This document shows, piece by piece, positions 26,113-33,767 of a DNA stretch of 64,000 nucleotides (positions within the stretch are counted from its first letter, which is position 1; each line of letters begins with the position of its first letter). The DNA comes from Clostridiales bacterium UBA1701. Lineage in GTDB: Bacteria > Bacillota > Clostridia > Oscillospirales > Oscillospiraceae. Below the pieces are notes generated by a model. It did no database searches and was not told the origin of the DNA. It saw only the letters and a list, made by a program, of their open reading frames with translations. The position numbers were made by a program, and so were the translations under genes. The stretch is from contig DCJL01000017.1 of assembly GCA_002320035.1 (NCBI GenBank), positions 37,479 to 101,478 of the forward strand. The letters run 5' to 3'.

Positions 26113-27030
26113 TTATCGGGCGTCTCTGTTGCGTTCTCGTTGGCGTTTCAAAAGCTCCAAGCCTTTTAGAATATCCCGTTTGATTTGCTCATCGCTGTAA
26201 TTTTGCGGAAAGTATTTGCGAAGCTCATCACGAGGCAGTTTGATTTGTTCCTTTTGATTTGGCTTTTCTTCCGACAAAATAGCGTAAATAGCGTCGGCGG
26301 TAAGCAAGCCGTCCTGTGACATTTTCTTCAGCCTGATACTCTGTGCGTGTGACGGTGTGCAGTCATTCATATTGATTGCGTCAAGCAAAGTGAGCTGTTC
26401 TTCTCGGTCAAGGTAGGAGATTTCTACCGCAGGGTTGAAAGCGATTTTATTATCATCTACCATTGAAAGCAGTTCGGGAATTAAGTAAGTTAAGCGGATA
26501 TAGCGTTGGATTTGTCGCTCACTATCATCGCTGTCTCTGCTCACTTGTGTTACACTCAACAACTTCTCGCCAACTTGGCGAGAAGTAACGCCCTGATGTT
26601 TTACCGCCTCCAGCTTCATCTTATAGGCAAAGGCTTTTTCGCTTGGCAGTATTGTTTCCCTTTGCAGATTGGCGTCCACCATTGCGATTACCGCCTCATC
26701 GTCTGACATTTCACGGACGATTACAGGCATTGTTTCAATTCCGAGCACCTGACACGCCGCCAATCTTCTGTGCCCCGAAATAAGCTCGTAGCCGCTGTCA
26801 GGCAGAGGTCTGGCAAGCGCCGGAGTTATCGTTCCGACCTTGCGTATACTCTCAATCATTCGCTCCATTTCTTCGTTATTCAATATCTTAAATGGGTGAT
26901 TCTTAAAAGGGTGAAGCTCGTTAAGCGGTATGTTCTTTACACGCTCAAGCTTTGCATCGTCACGCTCCGCCTGCGTTGTAAATAGGTCATCCAGAGTCGG
27001 TAAAGTAAAATCTGATTTTCGTTTTGTCAT
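26113..27030 (-). CDS. ParB/RepB/Spo0J-family protein
   Basis: 305 residues. The ParB N-terminal domain is seen from IPLNELHPFKNHPFKILN to the CTP/DNA-binding GHRRLAACQVLG, followed by a helical KorB-like part with TSRQVGEKLL and SERQIQRYIRLTYL. No ParA partner is in the element. Overlaps the relaxase stop (ATGA), so it is made from the mob transcript. The C-terminus has a basic dimerisation-like tail. A role in element maintenance or in controlling the mob operon is likely but inferred. Confidence 0.85.
   Translation of the reverse strand: MTKRKSDFTLPTLDDLFTTQAERDDAKLERVKNIPLNELHPFKNHPFKILNNEEMERMIESIRKVGTITPALARPLPDSGYELISGHRRLAACQVLGIETMPVIVREMSDDEAVIAMVDANLQRETILPSEKAFAYKMKLEAVKHQGVTSRQVGEKLLSVTQVSRDSDDSERQIQRYIRLTYLIPELLSMVDDNKIAFNPAVEISYLDREEQLTLLDAINMNDCTPSHAQSIRLKKMSQDGLLTADAIYAILSEEKPNQKEQIKLPRDELRKYFPQNYSDEQIKRDILKGLELLKRQRERNRDAR
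26562..26586. repeat. Perfect 25-bp palindrome inside the parB-like gene
   Basis: Arms ACTTCTCGCCAA and TTGGCGAGAAGT around a single C. It lies in the region encoding RQVGEKLLSV. A perfect 12-bp arm palindrome in coding DNA is unlikely by chance and could be a parS-like site or an operator. Confidence 0.6.
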
Positions 27031-28412
27031 CGTTCATATCCTCTCTTTCTTGATTTATTAAGTCCGAAATATCGGCTTCGAATATTCTCCTCAATGAGAA
27101 TATTTTCTTTGATTTTGGGGTTATCCTCTATAATTCTTGCCGCTGTTTTCCTGTCCTTTCGGAGCTGAGCCAGAGCCTTTGTGCAGTCATTTCGCTTGGC
27201 AACAAGCTTTGCTTTTTCGTCGGGATCGTGGCAAGAATCAATATCTCGGTAGAGCATTTTGCGGTAATCCGATATGAGTTTTATTTCAGAATCAGCGTTA
27301 TTTATAAACGATTCCACAGAAGAAATATCGGTCAGGTGATTGTCGTAAATGAGCTGTACCTGTGCGGTGTGGCGGTCAAGCCAACGGCAAGCCTCACGCA
27401 TTTCGGGCGATAACGGCTTGTGTTTTTTATTCTTAGGAAGCACGCCGAGCAGATATAAATATCTGAAATACAATGCTTTAAGACCCGTAATCTTTTTGGC
27501 GGTTTTTAAGTTGCCTTTAACAAAATGCGCCTTTTGAATTGTTACACCAAAGCTCTTTTTTTCGGTAAACTCATAGTATAAGCGATATGCTTCTTGCCAG
27601 TTGTTTTTCAGTGTATCCCTCATTCGGTCATAGATTGCATCACGGTCATAGGCTTCTCCTAAGCGGTACAAACGAGTCGCTTTTTTGCTGTTAACAGAGC
27701 AAATTGTGGCGTACTTATGATAAGGATTCATATCGACTACATATCCGAACTGTTTCATAACATAGGTAAAAGCTTTGGGATTTGTACTCATCGTAAGAGC
27801 TTTATCTATCGCCTTACGCATTAAATTGTAACGAGTAGGCTCGCCGTTCTTTTCTGCAAAGTACAGCTTGCGTGGCGTCTTTCCTTTAGGATTTTTAATA
27901 ACCGTCAGACCGTTTTCTTTGCAAAGTTCATCGGAAATACTGCGCAGTTTCCAGTATGCACCCTCGTTGCAGTTAAACTTCTTACCATTCCACATATTCA
28001 CCGAATTGATGACCAAATGATTGTGATATGTGCCGGTGTTAAAGTGCGTAGCGACCAGCACTTGGTACTGATCGCCCCACATTCTTTTTGCAAGCTCTAC
28101 GCCCAGTTTGTGTGCAAGCTGAGGTGTAACTTCTCCTGTTTTGAAACTCTGATATGCGTGATAAGCCACATTGCCGACCGTCTTATCGAAGCGTTCCTGA
28201 ACTGCATTCATCTCGGCAAAAGCGGTTTCTGAGGTGCAGTTTACGCCTGTTACATACATAGCTTTTTCTTCACCGATTACGGTTTTTCTTTCGTCACTTG
28301 CGTAGTGAAGTGCCTTGCAAATATCGCTGTAAATCGTCTTGTCCGGGTTCGCCGCATAGCTCAAAACACGGCTGACGCTGTCGGTTACAGCCCATATTTT
28401 TGTTACTGCCAC
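27027..28412 (-). CDS. Relaxase/mobilization nuclease
   Basis: 461 residues. The N-terminal third is a MOB-type relaxase: early Tyr in VLSYAANP as nicking candidate, and the metal-binding three-His motif in THFNTGTYHNHLVINSV (about 137-153). The C-terminal half is Lys/Arg-rich and helical. Nicks oriT and pilots the strand during conjugative mobilisation. The start overlaps mobC, and the stop overlaps the parB-like gene. Confidence 0.9.
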   Translation of the reverse strand: MAVTKIWAVTDSVSRVLSYAANPDKTIYSDICKALHYASDERKTVIGEEKAMYVTGVNCTSETAFAEMNAVQERFDKTVGNVAYHAYQSFKTGEVTPQLAHKLGVELAKRMWGDQYQVLVATHFNTGTYHNHLVINSVNMWNGKKFNCNEGAYWKLRSISDELCKENGLTVIKNPKGKTPRKLYFAEKNGEPTRYNLMRKAIDKALTMSTNPKAFTYVMKQFGYVVDMNPYHKYATICSVNSKKATRLYRLGEAYDRDAIYDRMRDTLKNNWQEAYRLYYEFTEKKSFGVTIQKAHFVKGNLKTAKKITGLKALYFRYLYLLGVLPKNKKHKPLSPEMREACRWLDRHTAQVQLIYDNHLTDISSVESFINNADSEIKLISDYRKMLYRDIDSCHDPDEKAKLVAKRNDCTKALAQLRKDRKTAARIIEDNPKIKENILIEENIRSRYFGLNKSRKRGYER

Positions 28413-28717
28413 GGCGAATCACTTGCGCTTTCCGGCTCACCGATTGAGTGATAAGCCTTCAAAAATTTGCTCACAACATCGTTGAAGTTTGCATTTACAT
28501 TGGCTTCTGAAAGCGACTTCCAATTGTCACGAAGTGAGGTCAAACCTCGGTAAGCTTCGTAAAATTCCTGCGGCAAGGTTGCATGAACTTCCTTGCCCAA
28601 TCCGAGTTTTCTAAGATAAGCAGAGAGCGAAAGTCCGCATTTTTTAGCGGCAGTTTCCATCTTTCTTTTCTCTCCCTCAGTCACTCGGATATTGATTGCA
28701 GTAGACCTTTGTCTCAT
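28403..28717 (-). CDS. mobC: MobC-like relaxosome accessory protein
   Basis: 104 residues. An RHH-type N-terminus (STAINIRVTEGEKRKMETAAKKCGLSLSAYLRKLGLG) is followed by a helix with the bacterial MobC pattern. It precedes and overlaps the relaxase by 10 nt, the usual mobC-mobA order. Binds oriT to help nicking. Confidence 0.85.
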   Translation of the reverse strand: MRQRSTAINIRVTEGEKRKMETAAKKCGLSLSAYLRKLGLGKEVHATLPQEFYEAYRGLTSLRDNWKSLSEANVNANFNDVVSKFLKAYHSIGEPESASDSPWQ

Positions 28718-28913
28718 ATATTTTCATTCCTTTCTCTGTATAATCGGGGTTACAGGGGCGGCAAGTCCCTTTCGGTAATTTGCCGCCGGTTTTGTGGATT
28801 TCAAAGGCAACACAAAACCTATGCTCGCTATCCTTACGGATTGGCATTACCTGTATAGCCTTATGTCCAGTTTCTCAAAAAATGACGATAGTGACGGCTG
28901 TGACGGCTTTTTC
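28718..28913. other. Putative origin of transfer
   Basis: Gene-free 196-nt stretch directly upstream of mobC. It contains the inverted repeat GGCGGCAA / TTGCCGCC (28757-28764 and 28780-28787), with GTCCCTTTCGGTAA between the arms. An inverted repeat beside mobC-relaxase genes is the usual oriT arrangement. The nic site cannot be fixed from sequence alone. Confidence 0.55.
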
Positions 28914-29939
28914 CTATATAGCGGATTTATTGTCATCGCCGTCATTGCCGTCATTCTTTTTTAAGTAAATCAGTCGGCTCGTGCCGGTGCGTTTTGTTTT
29001 GTATTCGATACCTTGCGGCTGAAAAACTTCCGAAGAAAATCGGGCAAGTATTTTGGTCACGACATTCGGTGTAACCTCGGTTTCGTTCATCTGCTTTATA
29101 AGTTGCGTTGCAGTGCCTCGCCATTCTTTTACTTCCGAAATATAATCAACTAGCCGGAAAATAAACTTCGGTATTTCTTCACGGTGAATATCCTCCATAT
29201 CCTTTCGCTCGACCAATTTCCACAAGTGACTGCGATTGTCAAACTTCAAGGTAAACTCCTGATATGCAATATCTCGACCGGTGGCAAGCAGCGTTCCTGT
29301 TTCATTGGCACGGCTGCGCTTCAAAACAAAATTTGTATCTGCCGCACCTGTGATACCGGTGGAGCCTGACACCTCGTTGAATGGGTCGCTGACATCTTTC
29401 AGCTTCCTGACATGGTGAACAACTACAACAGCTATGCCGTACTTGTCCGAAATATTTTTCAGTGCCGTTACATCGTCATAGTCGCCTGCATACATTCCGC
29501 TTTTCCCACCGGTGCTTTTTGAATCTCGAACCTTTTGAAAGGTGTCGATAATGACAAGTTTTGTTTTCGGAAAGTCGGAAAGATACTGTTCGATTTGCTG
29601 TTCCAAGCCGTTGCCGATTTGAAAACTCGTTGTTGCAATGCGAAGTTCGGGCGGTGCTTCGTCTGTGATTTGATACAGGCGGCTTTGTATTCGTGCGTAG
29701 GTATCCTCCAAGCAGAGATAAAGTACATCGCTCTTGTGGGTTTCATATTCCCACACGGGCTGTCCTCTCGCCACTTGAATACCGAGCCAAAGCATAAGCC
29801 AGCTCTTGCCGATTTTACTTGAACCCGAAAGCACACTTAGTCCTTGCGGTATCAAGCCGTCAACCACAAATAAGGTTTTTCTCATCGGCGTTGACAGCAG
29901 CGTGTCCGCATCGATTGTTTTAAGCTTTTCAACTTGCAT
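28914..29939 (-). CDS. RepA-like AAA_25 ATPase (replication helicase candidate)
   Basis: 341 residues of RecA-like fold: Walker A in SGSSKIGKSWLMLWLG (about 38-52), Walker B-like LVIIDTFQKV, and VVVVHHVRK, a pattern of the RepA hexameric helicase/AAA_25 family. A winged-helix-like C-terminus follows (EVKEWRGTATQLIKQMNE). Common on clostridial integrative elements, where it may support replication after excision. Its start overlaps the stop of the excisionase-like gene. Confidence 0.8.
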   Translation of the reverse strand: MQVEKLKTIDADTLLSTPMRKTLFVVDGLIPQGLSVLSGSSKIGKSWLMLWLGIQVARGQPVWEYETHKSDVLYLCLEDTYARIQSRLYQITDEAPPELRIATTSFQIGNGLEQQIEQYLSDFPKTKLVIIDTFQKVRDSKSTGGKSGMYAGDYDDVTALKNISDKYGIAVVVVHHVRKLKDVSDPFNEVSGSTGITGAADTNFVLKRSRANETGTLLATGRDIAYQEFTLKFDNRSHLWKLVERKDMEDIHREEIPKFIFRLVDYISEVKEWRGTATQLIKQMNETEVTPNVVTKILARFSSEVFQPQGIEYKTKRTGTSRLIYLKKNDGNDGDDNKSAI

Positions 29940-30156
29940 TCTTCACACCTTCTTCCATAACATAATTGATGACATTGACCTTCGGAATCTTGAAAGCGTT
30001 TCCGATTTTAACGCCGGAGATATATCCGTTGTTAATCAGGTCGTATGCCAAGTGTCGGCTTACACCGAGCATTTGTTGAAGCTGAGCTACCGTAACGATG
30101 TCCGGATAGTCCGGAAACATCATCTTGTAAAGCTCTTTCAATTCTGTTTTTCTCAT
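29929..30156 (-). CDS. Excisionase-like HTH protein
   Basis: 75 residues with one MerR/excisionase-type winged HTH: VTVAQLQQMLGVSRHLAYDLINNGYISGVKIGNAFKIPKVNVINYV. Such proteins bind element ends to steer the integrase to excision, or regulate replication genes. It is the first gene of the minus-strand rep-mob-parB run. A divergent consensus promoter lies in the 352-nt gap upstream. Confidence 0.75.
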   Translation of the reverse strand: MRKTELKELYKMMFPDYPDIVTVAQLQQMLGVSRHLAYDLINNGYISGVKIGNAFKIPKVNVINYVMEEGVKNAS

Positions 30157-30410
30157 CTTCTTAACCTCCTTTGTGAGAAAAAAGCTGTACGGTATGTACA
30201 GCTATGTACGAGACAACAGATAGAATGGAGGGTTCTTTCTGTTGCCTTTTCGCCGTTTTACCCGAATGTCGTTTTTGTTATCCCTGCCCCTGCCAAGCGG
30301 CGTTGCCCTGCTCGTATCATCGCAAAGTCATATCCCATTCAGACGGTCATTTAGTTTTAGAAAATTAAATTTAGCACAATTTAGATTTGCAAATTTATTA
30401 TAGCTGTGTA

Positions 30411-30439
30411 TTGACACGAAGGCAATGCTTTTGTATAAT
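30411..30439 (+). promoter_or_regulatory. Perfect consensus sigma-A promoter
   Basis: TTGACA (30411-30416), exactly 17 nt, TATAAT (30434-30439), 70 nt upstream of the DUF6076-like gene. The 352-nt gap is AT-rich and contains a few short A/T inverted repeats but no ORF. Confidence 0.85.
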
Positions 30440-30508
30440 GTTATTTGTAGTGATATGGATTTGCTAATTATTTAAAAATTCTCATTTTCTAAAACGGAGG
30501 TCTTAGCA

Positions 30509-31936
30509 ATGAGCGAAAACCTACTCCAAACAGAAGATAAATACAGTGACGTGTCCTTTGGATTTGCTCCAAACAGATGGCACGTAACGAACGACGAAAA
30601 ATCTTGTGTACTTTCCGTGAACGACGAATACAACTATTCAAAACTTCTTGAGTTGTATAACGCTATCGAAGTTGATAAACGAGAAACGATTGCTTGGGCT
30701 GTTATCGGCAAAAAAGAATTTGTTTTGTCGGACGGTGAACTTGCTCAAATTAAGCAGGATACTGCCGATACGCTCGCTTGTTTGCAAGCTGTTACGCAAA
30801 AAATAAATTCTGCATTTGACTTTCTTCCTATGGGCGACAGCAGAGCTTATATCTCACCGATGAACACCGCTTCTGTCTTTTTTTCACCGGGCGAAGGAAT
30901 TTTGAATTTTCTCTATGCTGATTTTGACTCGGCGTATAATGAATGCCTGAATCGCACAAAAAAAGACTTGCCTGATGAGACAAGTCTTGATATTTCTTTA
31001 CTGACCGAAAAAGAAAAGAAATTGTATTATTATTTGGCTTTAACCGAAACGCAAAAACGCTTTAAGCCATTGATAGAAGCTTCGCTGTTTACAGCGGAAT
31101 TTCCGCCGATTCTGCTTCATTGCTCAAAGCAGGAGTTGACGGACTATTATCACTATCTTAAAGAAATGCAAAATAATCTATTGCATTTAATCGAGGCGAC
31201 ATTTGACGAGAATTTTTGCAACGGATTTTTTAATCATCTAACCCATAAAACGAGATTTGCAGGCTACTGCCGTAAGCACGGATTGCCGACAGAGCAAAAG
31301 CGAACGATTGTGCATAGTATCAGCATCATTGATGCTGAACATCAGATAGAAAATGTGCTTGACGGCTATATCGAAAGTGATTTTGATTTGGATATCAAGA
31401 TGGCTGCCGCTTCGGAGGTTTCTCCGAGTGTTCAAAAGAATTTGGATAAGCTCGGTTTTACTATGCCGGAAATGATTGCCCTGTCTGCAATGCAAGCCGA
31501 CGAGTACGAAACCTGTATTTGTGAAAGTATTGAACAGCAAATTGAGTTTGAACTGATACAGTTGTTGAAGTCCGACATCGGAATGCGTAAATGCAAACGC
31601 TGCGGTAAGTATTTCATTATGAAGGGCAACTACGACACCAATTACTGCGACCGCATTGCCGAGGGCGAAACCCGCAACTGCCAGGACTTAGCCGCACAAG
31701 AAAACTATAAAAAGAAAATGGCGGACAATGCCGCCATTCCCTTGTATCAAAAGTATTACAAGCGTTATGCTGCCCGTGTGCGTGTAAGGCAGATTAAAGA
31801 GCCCGATTTCAAGAAATGGAAATATCAAGCGATGACAAAGCGCGACGAATGCTCCGACGGCAAAATTACCCTTGCGGAGTTTGAAGCATGGCTTGAGGGC
31901 AGCTTCCCGAATAGGAAGAAGAAACGTAAGGCTTAA
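30509..31936 (+). CDS. DUF6076-like protein with C-terminal zinc ribbon
   Basis: 475 residues, mostly helical, no membrane segment. Near the C-terminus (about 376-405) are CKRCGKYF and, after NYCDR, NCQ, a four-Cys zinc-ribbon-like arrangement common in DUF6076 proteins of Firmicutes mobile elements. It ends in a basic tail (NRKKKRKA). It is the only plus-strand gene in the element's first 25 kb and has its own consensus promoter, so it is strongly and independently expressed. Function unknown. Confidence 0.65.
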   Translation: MSENLLQTEDKYSDVSFGFAPNRWHVTNDEKSCVLSVNDEYNYSKLLELYNAIEVDKRETIAWAVIGKKEFVLSDGELAQIKQDTADTLACLQAVTQKINSAFDFLPMGDSRAYISPMNTASVFFSPGEGILNFLYADFDSAYNECLNRTKKDLPDETSLDISLLTEKEKKLYYYLALTETQKRFKPLIEASLFTAEFPPILLHCSKQELTDYYHYLKEMQNNLLHLIEATFDENFCNGFFNHLTHKTRFAGYCRKHGLPTEQKRTIVHSISIIDAEHQIENVLDGYIESDFDLDIKMAAASEVSPSVQKNLDKLGFTMPEMIALSAMQADEYETCICESIEQQIEFELIQLLKSDIGMRKCKRCGKYFIMKGNYDTNYCDRIAEGETRNCQDLAAQENYKKKMADNAAIPLYQKYYKRYAARVRVRQIKEPDFKKWKYQAMTKRDECSDGKITLAEFEAWLEGSFPNRKKKRKA

Positions 31937-32139
31937 ATTTGTAAATCTCAGCTGAAATCATCTAGGATTTTATGACGTTCACGCTATGTTGATAAAAGAT
32001 CATATACTATTTTTATCGGACTCAATACAAACCATAACACATCGGCGGAAAAAGCATAAAACTGTTGCGATGCATAAGAAAATGCATCTTAATACATACC
32101 TTTTCATATATTGCTAGAATTACAGTCGTTCTGCATTTT

Positions 32140-33204
32140 TCAATCATCAATACCATATCTACGTCGAAGTTTGCGAAGTGCCTTAGCTTCAATCTGACGA
32201 ACACGCTCTCTTGTAACACAGAATTTTTGACCGATTTCGTCAAGCGTATATTCATGGTCATAACCAATACCATGGCGAAGACGAAGCACCTCTTGTTCAC
32301 GGTATGTAAGTTTTGATAGTTTTATTTGGAGGTCATCTGTGTCAAAGTGCCTATCAACTAACGAAATCATATTTTCATACCCGATACCATCATCTGAGAA
32401 CAACAACTCATTCTCTTCATTTTCCGACAATTCTTCAATGCTTTCATAAGGAGCAAGATAGTCAAATAACCGCCTCGCCTCAACTAAAGTACATTCAAGC
32501 TCGGTTGCGATGCTCTGCAAAAGTTCAATACCCGGCTCTGTTCTGTCTTCAATATCGCCGAAATAATCTTCCATATTATCATAGATAGCGAAAAGCTTGT
32601 CTTTAATATGAATCGGAAAATAAACTGACGGATTAAGCGTTGGAGCATCTCTCATTATGTACTGTCTTACCCATAGTGGAAAGTATGATGCGAAGTTTTC
32701 CTGACGGGCAGTTTCGTATTTATCTATCGATACATGAAGACCCAGCATAGCGTTCTGAATAGTTTCATCCAAGGGAAGATGATATCTTTTTGCGTGTACT
32801 AATGCGATTCTCACAGCCACCTTCATATACATCTCAAAAATACGGTTCCGAGCATATGCATTTTTGAGTTTCACCTGCGGCATCAGATTCATCCACTCTC
32901 TGTGCTGTGGCGGTTTTATTCCACGAATGTATTCAATGAAGTCCGTGAAGGTATCATCTATCTCCAAAACCTCTGAAAACACTTCTTCGTAATCAACATT
33001 GCTTCTGTCGTACTCGTCCTCTTCATCATCGGTCAAGGCATCATCGCGAATAATGACACCTTTCGACAACAGATGATCACAGATATACTCTACATCGAAT
33101 AACGAAATTCCATTCTCTTCAAGTACATCAAAGATATGATCTTCGGAGATAAAACCGTGCACGGTATATTCCTGATATAATTTTTCAATGATTCCCTCGT
33201 GCAC
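32140..33204 (-). CDS. Sigma-70-family factor at the end of the defence operon
   Basis: 354 residues from a GTG with AAGGGGGTG upstream. A region 1.1-like domain (about 5-50), region 2 (about 145-190, with the helix around YFPLWVRQYIM), a region 3-like part, and region 4 (LTYREQEVLRLRHGIG...TLDEIGQKFCVTRERVRQIEAKALRKLRRR) are visible. The region 4 is close to that of primary sigma factors, but region 2 is divergent, so promoter preference may be altered. Last gene of the phosphorothioation-type operon, 29 nt after its neighbour. Confidence 0.8.
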   Translation of the reverse strand: MHEGIIEKLYQEYTVHGFISEDHIFDVLEENGISLFDVEYICDHLLSKGVIIRDDALTDDEEDEYDRSNVDYEEVFSEVLEIDDTFTDFIEYIRGIKPPQHREWMNLMPQVKLKNAYARNRIFEMYMKVAVRIALVHAKRYHLPLDETIQNAMLGLHVSIDKYETARQENFASYFPLWVRQYIMRDAPTLNPSVYFPIHIKDKLFAIYDNMEDYFGDIEDRTEPGIELLQSIATELECTLVEARRLFDYLAPYESIEELSENEENELLFSDDGIGYENMISLVDRHFDTDDLQIKLSKLTYREQEVLRLRHGIGYDHEYTLDEIGQKFCVTRERVRQIEAKALRKLRRRYGIDD

Positions 33205-33233
33205 GGTTTCACCCCCTTTTGTACCTCATGTGA

Positions 33234-33767
33234 TTAATTCTTTGCTAACTGGCACAGATCGACAATGCTCTCGGTTGTAACCGACTCGTTGTACCTCTCA
33301 TCAAACTCTTCCATAAAGTCGTAGAGATTTGTCAAATAATCTTCAGCACTTCTTGCAGGTTCAATCAATTTTTCAAAAAGCACCTCAACACCGCCTCTAA
33401 CATAGTTTTCGTAGAGTTCTTCGTCCGGTGCTGCCTTTTCTTGTCCGTAATAACGGAAGGCCTTGTTGATTCGCTCGTTAAAATCAGGTTCGTTCTTTTC
33501 GTCAAGCAACATAATCAATCGATAGTTAAAAACCAGGTTCTGCTGCTCTTTTATAAGCTTGTCCGGGAATATCTTAGTTGCATCTCCGGTCTTATCAAGC
33601 TCTGCTTTTCTCTGATATAAAAAGCCGATAATAGGAGCAATCGCATAAACATCATAGTTGGTATTGAAGAGCTTATGATGCTTATCGTCATATTCCGCCG
33701 TAAGTTTCACAACATATTCAGCGTGTTTTCCTCTAAAAGAATATTCTTTATCAAACATCATTCTCAC
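33234..33767 (-). CDS. Hypothetical protein in the DndE position, 177 aa
   Basis: Starts with GTG overlapping the DndD stop (GTGA); an ATG two codons later is an alternative. The first 60 residues look like a beta-rich segment (KHAEYVVKLTAEYDDKHHKLFNTNYDVYAIAPIIGFLYQRKAE), followed by acidic helices. I do not recognise DndE features in it, and it is longer than the usual ~110-130 residues. The tight coupling to DndD suggests a partner subunit. Confidence 0.6.
   Translation of the reverse strand: MRMMFDKEYSFRGKHAEYVVKLTAEYDDKHHKLFNTNYDVYAIAPIIGFLYQRKAELDKTGDATKIFPDKLIKEQQNLVFNYRLIMLLDEKNEPDFNERINKAFRYYGQEKAAPDEELYENYVRGGVEVLFEKLIEPARSAEDYLTNLYDFMEEFDERYNESVTTESIVDLCQLAKN

Noticed and set aside
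33234..33767. Naming the 177-aa protein DndE
   Set aside because: Position fits, but length and visible sequence do not; left as unknown.
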